NCBI GenBank assembly: GCA_964636675.1
Contig: CAZWUO010000092.1
Span: forward strand, 1 to 13,059
Source of the DNA: JALUUH01 sp964636675
Lineage (GTDB): Bacteria; Pseudomonadota; Gammaproteobacteria; S012-40
Direction of reading: 5' to 3'
DNA: 13,059 nt
Below are positions 7,945 to 13,059 of this stretch, piece after piece; positions within the stretch are counted from its first letter, which is position 1; each line of letters opens with the position of its first letter. Below the pieces are notes generated by a model. The model searched no databases and was not told the DNA's origin. It saw only the letters and a program-made list of their open reading frames with translations. Both the position numbers and the translations under genes were made by a program.

Positions 7945-8514
7945 ATGAATAAAGTCGTTGAACTTAAAACGGATCGACTTATATTGCGGCAATGGAAAGA
8001 GCAAGATTTTCCCGTTTTTGCCAATATGAACGCTGACCCAGCCGTCATGGAATATTTTCCCAGCATGATGAATGAATCGGAGAGTAATATGATGGCTCAT
8101 CGGCTGCAAGCGTTGATTGCAGAAAAATCCTGGGGTTTTTGGGGCGTTGAAATTATCGATGAACAGAAGTTTATCGGTTTTGTGGGGCTGCACCAGCCAA
8201 CTTATAAATTACCGGTAACCCCTTGCATTGAAATTGGATGGCGTATAGCTAAAGAGTTTTGGGGCAAAGGTTATGCGACTGAAGCGGCAAGGAGATCTCT
8301 AAAGTTTGCATTCGAGGAGCTAGATCTCAATGAAGTCTATTCATTCGCTGCGATGCTGAATAAAAAATCATGGCAGGTTATGCAGCGTTTAGGTATGAAA
8401 AATATGGCTGCCAATTTTAAGCATCCCATTATTCCTGAGGCTCATCCACTGAGTGAGCATGTTTTGTATAAAATAACGCAGGAACAATGGGAAGCCGTTA
8501 ACTGCGGAATCTAG
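7945..8514 (+). CDS. GNAT-family N-acetyltransferase (RimJ/RimL-like)
   Basis: Transfers an acetyl group from acetyl-CoA to an amine; the substrate cannot be told from sequence. Seen, counting from ATG 7945: the N-terminal LKTDRLILRQWKEQD (residues 7-21) typical of the RimJ/RimL (Acetyltransf_3) group, the strand GFWGVEI, the strand IGFVGLH, then IEIGWRIAKEFWGKGYATEA (95-114). The last contains the acetyl-CoA pyrophosphate loop WGKGYA. Near the C terminus is NKKSWQVMQRLGM (139-151), the usual Asn-containing helix. Length is 189 residues, normal for the family. I chose ATG 7945 because family homology begins right after it. ATG 7918 and TTG 7900 would add residues unlike the family. The last residues and stop overlap one copy of a 19-nt repeat also present at 11330. 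Confidence 0.92.
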   Translation: MNKVVELKTDRLILRQWKEQDFPVFANMNADPAVMEYFPSMMNESESNMMAHRLQALIAEKSWGFWGVEIIDEQKFIGFVGLHQPTYKLPVTPCIEIGWRIAKEFWGKGYATEAARRSLKFAFEELDLNEVYSFAAMLNKKSWQVMQRLGMKNMAANFKHPIIPEAHPLSEHVLYKITQEQWEAVNCGI

Positions 8515-8515
8515 G
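8497..8515. repeat. Copy 1 of a 19-nt inverted repeat
   Basis: GTTAACTGCGGAATCTAGG is the exact reverse complement of 11330-11348. This copy covers the last codons and stop of the GNAT gene (AVNCGI, stop). The two copies bracket the cyclase and FecR-like genes. Identity stops abruptly on both sides, and I see no target-site duplication. Confidence 0.7.
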
Positions 8516-8566
8516 ATAATGATAAAATATTCAGGTGCGTGAAATACTAAATCTATGTGTTTCTCC

Positions 8567-9157
8567 TTATAGCCTAAATTTATCCGCAATACTTTGGATA
8601 AAAACCGAGTTTGGCATCTTATTTTTTAAGTGCACAAAATAGGGGCGTGCACGTTCAATTTGATTTACTGCTAAGTCGTGGGCGATCAAGATGACCAAGG
8701 TCGTGTTTCTGGCATTGCCATTATTGAATTCTTTTCTAAGTTCCCAAACGGGATCAGAGTTTCCTCGCAGGATTAATCCTCCTATGGTTTTTTTGCGATT
8801 TAGTTCATCCGGCGTATAACAAACAGGTAGCTCTCTGATTGAGGAGAGCATATTTTTTGCGCCGCTGATAATTTCCATTTTATGTGCCTTAATTTTAATA
8901 TGTCCGGCCCCTTGAATAAGCAGTTCCTCACAATTTGCATAAGCTACAATTGTTAGGCTGGAGTTTTTATCCAACTTGAACTCATCATTAACGGAAAAAT
9001 TTGAGCCGAGTAAATCCCCGGAGGGGATATGTTTTTTTGAAATATGTTCAATTTTACCGGTGGTGTCCGTTATCATGCCATAATATTCAGCCCACGCAGG
9101 AGATCCTGCAATGAGTGAAATAAAAAGGCTTGTTAATATTAAAAATGAATTTTTCAT
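8567..9157 (-). CDS. Secreted FecR-like domain protein
   Basis: Has a Sec signal peptide (hydrophobic to about residue 19, cleavage likely after AWA, residue 23), so it is periplasmic or exported. Residues about 25-95 look like a FecR-type beta domain: a GMITDTTGKIEHI strand, a GDLLGSNFSVNDEFKL turn, NSSLTIVAYANCEELLIQGAGHIKIK. Two Cys (76 and 113) could pair. The C-terminal third is alpha-helical, with EFNNGNARNTTLVILIAHDL and RARPYFVHLKNKMPNS. Secreted FecR-like proteins are known next to CHASE2-domain cyclases. The gene starts 42 nt after the cyclase stop on the same strand, with AGGA about 12 nt before its ATG, so the two are very likely one operon. Ligand and role are unknown; delivery of an envelope signal to the CHASE2 domain is inference. 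Confidence 0.72.
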   Translation of the reverse strand: MKNSFLILTSLFISLIAGSPAWAEYYGMITDTTGKIEHISKKHIPSGDLLGSNFSVNDEFKLDKNSSLTIVAYANCEELLIQGAGHIKIKAHKMEIISGAKNMLSSIRELPVCYTPDELNRKKTIGGLILRGNSDPVWELRKEFNNGNARNTTLVILIAHDLAVNQIERARPYFVHLKNKMPNSVFIQSIADKFRL

Positions 9158-9199
9158 TAAGTTATTTTCCTAGAGGCGGTTTTGCCTAATGTGCGGCTG

Positions 9200-11014
9200 C
9201 TAAATGGAATAAATCGTTACTTTCTTTTCTCTGCCTTTCAGTTTAATGCAATCGATGTATTTCGCTACCATCTGGTCTTTTATGAATTCATAGGTTGCAT
9301 CAGAAATAAGGAGAGGAGTGTTGTACTTTTTAGTCAATGACTCGACTCGTGAAGCCAGATTAGCGCTATCTCCTATTATAGTATAATCCATTTTTTCCGG
9401 ACTCCCTACATTTCCTATGATTGCTTGGCCTGTGTGGATACCAATGCCAATCTTAATTTTTGACACTCCGGGGAAAAGTTCCTGTTTATTCAGTGCCTCT
9501 AGGCGCTTCAGTATTTCAAGTCCGGCTTCCACTGCTGCCACGGCACCGTTTTTAGGGAGTTTATTGGGTGCTCCAAAAATAGCGAGAATTCCGTCTCCCA
9601 AATATCGGTTTACATACCCATTCGCAGAAGTGATGGCATTTGTCATTTCTGCGAGATATGTATTAAGTCCATGCAGCACTTCCGTTGGATTAATTTGCTC
9701 AGATATAGTGCTAAAGTTTCGAATGTCTACAAACATGATGGAAACATTGACAATACTGCCATCGAAATTGACCCTCTCTGGATGTTGTATAATTTCTTCC
9801 ATCACCTCCGTGCTGACATAGGACTTGAAATATTTTCGCAGTATTTTTAGTTGCTGATATTCTACCGCGTATAAATACGAGCCGGCGATGACTGTAGGTA
9901 GAATGAAGCCAAAGATGAGTGGTGAGAACGGAATGACAATATATGAGGAAAATGCCTTAATCCATAGGATGCCACAGATTGCGAGGGATAAGAGTAGAAG
10001 AGCGATAGAACGAAGAGGCGAGGTGAATAATACCAAAACAGCAACGAGCAGCGCAATAATTATGCTTCCCCAGATTTTGAAAGCGTCGGAAATACTCGCA
10101 AGGTGAAACGAAGATAGTATCGATAACGTGGCCATGGCATGCACAATAATGCCCGGCGTGTATTTTTTCTCGTGCAGTAGAGGATTGAATGGAGTAACGT
10201 GAATGTCGTTTAATTTGTCAGAAGTAGGGCCAAGCAAAATAACTTTATCTTTAAAGTTCTGCCTAAGCTTGTCAGTGTCCGCACTCAAGGATTGATTGAG
10301 TATTGAGTGAAATGAATACGTTTCGACGAGTTCTTGATTAAGTCTGTAGTCTATCCATATGATTGGCTCGTTAGCTTTATCGCCACATATCTTCAATTGC
10401 TCGCAAACATATTCTTTGGGGTTTTTAGTTGTCTCAGAATAAGTCATGGCTGCAATCAGAGAAAGCGATTTTCTGATGGCTGATTGTTTTCGAGATTTCG
10501 GGTTGTTCGCCATTGTTATAAGCAGTTTTTGTTTGCGAATAACGCCATCGTTTTCATTTTGTAAGTCAATGAACCCAATATCAGATGCTACAAAACTGAA
10601 TTTTTTAAGCGGTGGCAATACACCTAAGTGAGTTCCGAGGATGATTTTTGTTCCAGAACGTTTTGCATTATTAATCGATTTCATAAACAAAGAATCGAGT
10701 CCAGGCACAAATTCATCCAATGAAACGGCCGGTATCACATCAAAAATAATTGCCTTTGCGCCCGCTGCTGTCAGAGCATCAATAAGAGTAGAAAAATGCT
10801 GTATCCAAAGCACCAGTGGTGCCTTTATTTCGGAGAGCGAATGATCATCAATGGCTATCACCGCGAGTGCGGGAGTGTCGGTGTTTGCAGACGGAACATA
10901 TTCTAATAGCAAATCGTAGAAGTAATCGTCGATGACTTCAGACCATCGACTATGGGACATAACAACGGCTAAAGTTACGGAGATTAGGATGACAATGAAA
11001 TAATTTTTTCGCAT
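9200..11014 (-). CDS. CHASE2-domain class III adenylate/guanylate cyclase
   Basis: Makes a cyclic nucleotide, probably cAMP, in response to a signal sensed outside the inner membrane. Seen: an N-terminal membrane helix (residues about 5-20), a periplasmic CHASE2 domain (about 25-300, with LAVIAIDDHSL, AKAIIFDV, IGFIDLQNENDGVIRK, KDKVILLGPTSD and TPGIIVHA), and three transmembrane helices (about 313-331, 335-352, 357-383). A linker helix QQLKILRKYFKSYVSTEVMEEII precedes the catalytic domain (about 420-604). Metal-binding Asp430 (FVDIRNFS) and Asp474 (YLGDG) are present, as are Asn552 and Arg556 (GDSANLASR) for the transition state. The residue four before Asp474, usually the adenine-selecting Lys, is Arg470; Thr545 fills the partner position as in class IIIb enzymes. 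There is no good ribosome binding site near ATG (GAGG is 13 nt away). It is first gene of a two-gene unit with the FecR-like gene. Confidence 0.93.
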   Translation of the reverse strand: MRKNYFIVILISVTLAVVMSHSRWSEVIDDYFYDLLLEYVPSANTDTPALAVIAIDDHSLSEIKAPLVLWIQHFSTLIDALTAAGAKAIIFDVIPAVSLDEFVPGLDSLFMKSINNAKRSGTKIILGTHLGVLPPLKKFSFVASDIGFIDLQNENDGVIRKQKLLITMANNPKSRKQSAIRKSLSLIAAMTYSETTKNPKEYVCEQLKICGDKANEPIIWIDYRLNQELVETYSFHSILNQSLSADTDKLRQNFKDKVILLGPTSDKLNDIHVTPFNPLLHEKKYTPGIIVHAMATLSILSSFHLASISDAFKIWGSIIIALLVAVLVLFTSPLRSIALLLLSLAICGILWIKAFSSYIVIPFSPLIFGFILPTVIAGSYLYAVEYQQLKILRKYFKSYVSTEVMEEIIQHPERVNFDGSIVNVSIMFVDIRNFSTISEQINPTEVLHGLNTYLAEMTNAITSANGYVNRYLGDGILAIFGAPNKLPKNGAVAAVEAGLEILKRLEALNKQELFPGVSKIKIGIGIHTGQAIIGNVGSPEKMDYTIIGDSANLASRVESLTKKYNTPLLISDATYEFIKDQMVAKYIDCIKLKGREKKVTIYSI

Positions 11015-11221
11015 GGCGAAAGTTGAACCTCAGCCAAAAGGCCTACCCGGAGGGGTTCTCTTGAGTTAATTTCATGGTGTTCCTAGCACAGACATATGTT
11101 GGTTTCTACTACATTCAATTTTATAGGGTGTGGTTTATTCGGCTAAACCAAGCCAGTTAATAGATAATATCATTTAACGGGACAAATAAAATGACTATGC
11201 GTGTTGTGCTCAATTTTGCAT

Positions 11222-11246
11222 CTAAATCTCGAGTGCCGTAGGCATA
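11222..11246 (+). repeat. Diverged 25-nt repeat, copy 1
   Basis: CTAAATCTC, then GAGTGCCGTAGGCATA. It matches 11386-11410 at 19 of 25 positions, and all six differences are transitions (A/G or C/T). It overlaps a short ORF that begins at ATG 11191 and stops at 11241. Confidence 0.5.
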
Positions 11247-11285
11247 TTTTTAGATTTAACGATATAATAATTGCTGGAATAGAAA

Positions 11286-11375
11286 ATGATTGAATACACG
11301 ACACTTGTGCGTCAGTTATTAGCCTTGAACCTAGATTCCGCAGTTAACCGCTATGAGGCATGGTTAAGAGATTGA
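11286..11375 (+). CDS. Possible short ORF (29 aa), low confidence
   Basis: ATG 11286 has GGA seven nt upstream and a TATAAT-like element at 11263-11268. The 29-residue product begins MIEYTTLVRQLLALNLD and ends YEAWLRD. It has an amphipathic, protein-like composition, with no homology I can name. Its LDSAVN codons are the 19-nt repeat (11330-11348). After the stop the same frame runs on as WFTPKSQMPRV before the next stop, so it could also be a remnant of a longer gene. Treat as doubtful. Confidence 0.25.
   Translation: MIEYTTLVRQLLALNLDSAVNRYEAWLRD
11330..11348. repeat. Copy 2 of the 19-nt inverted repeat
   Basis: CCTAGATTCCGCAGTTAAC, the exact reverse complement of 8497-8515, 2.8 kb away. 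See copy 1. This copy lies in the gene-free stretch upstream of the cyclase. Confidence 0.7.
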
Positions 11376-11385
11376 TGGTTTACGC

Positions 11386-11410
11386 CTAAATCTCAAATGC
11401 CACGGGTATA
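11386..11410 (+). repeat. Diverged 25-nt repeat, copy 2
   Basis: CTAAATCTC, then AAATGCCACGGGTATA. It lies 164 nt from copy 1 (11222-11246) in the same orientation, matching at 19 of 25 positions, and sits 41 nt before the membrane-protein start. Confidence 0.5.
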
Positions 11411-11451
11411 GACACGGTAACACTGACTCATTGGGCGGAGTTCGGAGAAAA

Positions 11452-11787
11452 ATGAAAAAGTTTATTGGTTGGTTAGCCATCATATTGGCTATATTATCTC
11501 TTGCACCGAGTATTGTGCCGGGGGCTATGTCCTTAATTGGGTTGCTGGTGTCGCTATTTTCCCTGATACTGTCTATATTCTCAGTGGAAATAAATAATAG
11601 AAAATTTTTTATTATCACCTTGTCAATTGTGGTGTTTGGCGTTTTTTTACTTAATGGTGTGCTTAGAGTATGGGAGCCGTTACCAATGCCCGGCGATACA
11701 AGGTTAGTGATCTATGGTGTGCTTGCGCTGATTATTGCAGGCAGCGGAATTGCCGCAAGTCAGTTATCAATGCCGAGCGAAAAATAA
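11452..11787 (+). CDS. Small membrane protein, four predicted TM helices
   Basis: I do not recognise this 111-residue protein. Seen: four hydrophobic segments. The first, WLAIILAILSLAPSIV, is followed by a second, MSLIGLLVSLFSLILSIFSV. A short polar loop (EINNRK) leads to FFIITLSIVVFGVFLLNGVL. A Pro-rich loop (WEPLPMPGD) precedes LVIYGVLALIIAGSGIAAS, and the tail is short and polar. It is an inner-membrane protein with no catalytic motif. I chose ATG 11452, with GGAG four nt upstream, over an in-frame TTG at 11431 that would add MGGVRRK. The broken ATPase gene begins 29 nt after its stop on the same strand. Confidence 0.75.
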   Translation: MKKFIGWLAIILAILSLAPSIVPGAMSLIGLLVSLFSLILSIFSVEINNRKFFIITLSIVVFGVFLLNGVLRVWEPLPMPGDTRLVIYGVLALIIAGSGIAASQLSMPSEK

Positions 11788-11816
11788 GAATCACAATTTG
11801 CAATTAGGGGGCGGCA

Positions 11817-12129
11817 GTGGCGGTAATTCGATTGCTAGAAGGGCCAGTGGGCGCAGGAAAGTCGACGCTTGCATCGAAAATTAGCACAACGAGAATGCTT
11901 TTATGATCGCGTCGATTTGGCCAATCATGATATGAAAATTTATGTGCTTGATGCCCCTCGGGCACTGAGAAAGGAACGGGTGCAGCAACGAAACCTGATG
12001 CAAGGTGAAACTTATTCTATGCAAGTATCTGATCAGATATTTGATATGGCCAGTGCCATGTGGGAGCCCATCGATGAAACCGAGTGTCGTGATTACATTG
12101 TAGAGTTTATAACGACAGGCTCTAAGTGA
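11817..12129 (+). pseudogene. P-loop ATPase/kinase-like gene with internal deletion and frameshift
   Basis: Starts at GTG 11817 with a good ribosome binding site (AGGGGG about 6 nt upstream) and encodes VAVIRLLEGPVGAGKSTLASK, with a perfect Walker A GPVGAGKST. The frame then runs to a stop at 11904-11906. From 11869 in the +1 frame there is an 86-residue ORF with the C-terminal half of the same kind of protein: QRECFYDRVD, MKIYVLDAPRALRKERVQQRN, GETYSMQVSDQIFDMASAMWEP, DETECRDYIVEFITT. As I recall, AAA_33-type small kinase-like ATPases of this pattern are about 170-180 residues, with roughly 60-70 residues between Walker A and the FYxRVD block. These are missing here. The simplest reading is an internal deletion near 11868-11890 that is not a multiple of three. 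As it stands it can make only a 29-residue peptide and cannot be functional. Native function unknown. Confidence 0.75.
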
Positions 12130-12151
12130 GGGCATTATGGAAAAACCAGCA

Positions 12152-12161
12152 GGGGGGGGGG
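12152..12161 (+). repeat. G10 homopolymer before the methyltransferase start
   Basis: Ten G in a row end two nt before ATG 12163. A short frame from ATG 12137, with AGGG four nt upstream, reads MEKPAGGGA and stops at TGA 12164-12166, overlapping the ATG (ATGA). With 11 or 8 G this frame would join the methyltransferase frame. The tract can act as a slippery site, or may be a sequencing artefact. Confidence 0.6.
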
Positions 12162-12162
12162 C

Positions 12163-12714
12163 ATGAATGCAATGCAACAGATTAATATCCAATACCACAA
12201 AACCAAAATTGGGGAGTTGATATTAGGGAGTTTCGATAATAAATTGTGCATGCTCGATTTTAGATATAGAAGAATGCGAGTCGCCGTCGATAATAGAATT
12301 AAAAAAGGCCTAAATGCCGAGTTTAAAGAACATGACGATAAAGTTATAGCGAGTACTCGAAAACAGCTTGCTGAGTATTTTGACGGGGATAGAAAAGCGT
12401 TTGATCTGCCATTATTAATGGTGGGTACCGACTTTCAGAGAAGTGTTTGGAATGCGTTGCTAGAAATACCCTATGGTGCTACCGCAACCTATCTTCAATT
12501 GGCTAAAAATATTGATAATGCAAAAGCTGTTCGCGCTGTTGCTAATGCAAATGGGGCAAATGCGATAGGCGTCATAATACCTTGTCATCGTATTATCGGA
12601 AGTAATGGCGAGCTTGTTGGTTATGCGGGTGGTTTACCGGTAAAAAAACGCTTGTTAAAACTAGAAGAGACGACAACGCTTAACCTAGGTTTGACGGATG
12701 ATGAAAAAAATTAA
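12163..12714 (+). CDS. ogt: Methylated-DNA-[protein]-cysteine S-methyltransferase (O6-alkylguanine repair)
   Basis: A suicide repair protein that moves the alkyl group from O6-alkylguanine in DNA to its own cysteine. Seen: an N-terminal domain of weak conservation (IGELILGSF, KLCMLDF), then the conserved block QLAEYFDGDRKAFDLPL, GTDFQRSVWNALLEIPYGATATY, LAKNIDNAKAVRAVANANGAN, IPCHRIIGSNGELVGYAGGL and KKRLLKLEE. Catalytic Cys141 sits in PCHR; Arg124 (in AVRAVAN) is the finger that flips the base out; Tyr110 is present. ANANGANA has Ala where many relatives have Gly or Pro, a mild variation. Length 183 is normal for Ogt-like single-domain proteins. The symbol follows the Ogt/Ada C-terminal family; the exact subfamily is not certain. 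It starts 34 nt after the broken ATPase gene, directly after a G10 tract. ATG 12172 (Met4) is an alternative start. Confidence 0.93.
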   Translation: MNAMQQINIQYHKTKIGELILGSFDNKLCMLDFRYRRMRVAVDNRIKKGLNAEFKEHDDKVIASTRKQLAEYFDGDRKAFDLPLLMVGTDFQRSVWNALLEIPYGATATYLQLAKNIDNAKAVRAVANANGANAIGVIIPCHRIIGSNGELVGYAGGLPVKKRLLKLEETTTLNLGLTDDEKN

Positions 12715-12736
12715 GTCTGCGGCGCCCATTCTTTTG

Positions 12737-13059
12737 TTACTTTTTTATTGGCCAAGCAAGTTGAGACTCGACAAATAAGATAACCCCCAAAATTGCTGTA
12801 AGCGCAGCTAATGTCAAAAAAATATTAAATCCATTTTCCACGGAATACATGGCAAGCGTAACGTTCTCTGGAATATTCATGAAATTTAGAACTATGCATA
12901 TGAGGAGTAGAAAAAAGCCCATCGCATTGAAAGAAACTGCCAATAGATTCCATCGATGGATGTGATAAATGATAGCCCCTACTGTTGCAAATATCAAAAA
13001 AGGACTGGTATAAACGACCATTACATAGGTGATATACAGGGTCGGATCGGGATCTGCTT
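12737..13059 (-). CDS. Membrane protein, 5' partial
   Basis: I do not recognise this protein. The frame continues past the ATG at 13021 to the right edge (residues ADPDPTLYITYV before it), so the true start is probably beyond the window. Seen: at least three hydrophobic segments, LYITYVMVVYTSPFLIFATVG, then LLAVSFNAMGFFLLLICIVLNF, then FNIFLTLAALTAILGVILFVE, and a short tail ending WPIKK. It is an inner-membrane protein with no catalytic motif seen. It is convergent with the methyltransferase gene, 22 nt away, and no terminator is evident between them. Confidence 0.7.
   Translation of the reverse strand, partial: ADPDPTLYITYVMVVYTSPFLIFATVGAIIYHIHRWNLLAVSFNAMGFFLLLICIVLNFMNIPENVTLAMYSVENGFNIFLTLAALTAILGVILFVESQLAWPIKK

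Larger units (their letters stand above)
11015..11451. other. 437-nt gene-free stretch with diverged repeats
   Basis: This gap between the divergent cyclase and membrane-protein genes must carry the cyclase promoter, which I cannot pin down. It holds two copies of a diverged 25-nt repeat (11222-11246 and 11386-11410), one copy of the 19-nt inverted repeat (11330-11348), and a possible hairpin (TAAATCT 11223-11229 with AGATTTA 11252-11258, plus TGCC/GGCA inside). There is a TATAAT at 11263-11268 on the + strand without a clear -35. Two very short ORFs lie here too: 16 aa at 11191-11241 and 29 aa at 11286-11375. The overall look is that of a decayed or recombined region. Confidence 0.6.

Noticed and set aside
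9417..9821. 134-residue + strand ORF inside the cyclase gene
   Set aside because: Antisense of the well-conserved cyclase domain; no recognisable protein features.
8497..11348. Complete transposon bounded by the 19-nt inverted repeats
   Set aside because: No transposase gene inside, no target-site duplication, and one end overlaps the GNAT stop codon; kept only as a finding.
11388..11440. Start of a REP-associated (Y1) transposase at MPRV
   Set aside because: Stops follow immediately in all frames near it and no conserved HxH or Tyr motif is visible.

Overview
The window looks like a piece of a moderately AT-rich gammaproteobacterial chromosome. The support is an IspG of the long beta/gammaproteobacterial type, a TtcA-type tRNA thiolase with both CxxC pairs, a Lol-type lipoprotein signal, and a c-di-GMP enzyme with fused GGDEF and HD-GYP domains. 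I cannot name a genus. No rRNA, tRNA, CRISPR array or intact transposase gene was seen.

Layout. Positions 2-961 (+) hold the C-terminal part of a GGDEF/HD-GYP protein that enters from the left edge. Then come two housekeeping genes on the + strand, ispG (1126-2346) and ttcA (2403-3290). They are followed by a small secreted protein (3407-3664), a strong intrinsic terminator (3769-3800) and a short pentapeptide-repeat protein (3840-4136). Convergent to these is a 1216-residue lipoprotein on the - strand (4168-7818), with about three Ig-like domains and about 18 beta-propeller-like repeats. It is divergent from a GNAT acetyltransferase (+, 7945-8514), and the gap between them holds a perfect 9-bp inverted repeat that may be an operator. 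On the - strand, 11014-8567, a CHASE2-adenylate/guanylate cyclase is followed 42 nt later by a secreted FecR-like protein.

The right end (about 11.0-13.06 kb) looks accessory or decaying. It has a 437-nt stretch with diverged repeats and short ORFs, a small four-helix membrane protein (11452-11787), and a P-loop ATPase gene broken by an internal deletion (11817-12129). An O6-methylguanine-DNA methyltransferase (12163-12714) follows, with its start immediately behind a run of ten G. A partial membrane protein on the - strand runs off the right edge.

Themes. Two nucleotide second-messenger enzymes are present: c-di-GMP turnover at the left and a CHASE2 cyclase at centre right. The cyclase and FecR-like protein look like one sensing unit of the cell envelope. 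A 19-nt exact inverted repeat brackets this pair (8497-8515 and 11330-11348), which could mean it sits on a cassette or between copies of a dispersed repeat. I did not find a clearly new defence or mobile system. The most unusual items are the cyclase/FecR pair with its flanking inverted repeats, the very large propeller lipoprotein, the G10 tract before the methyltransferase, and the half-deleted ATPase gene.
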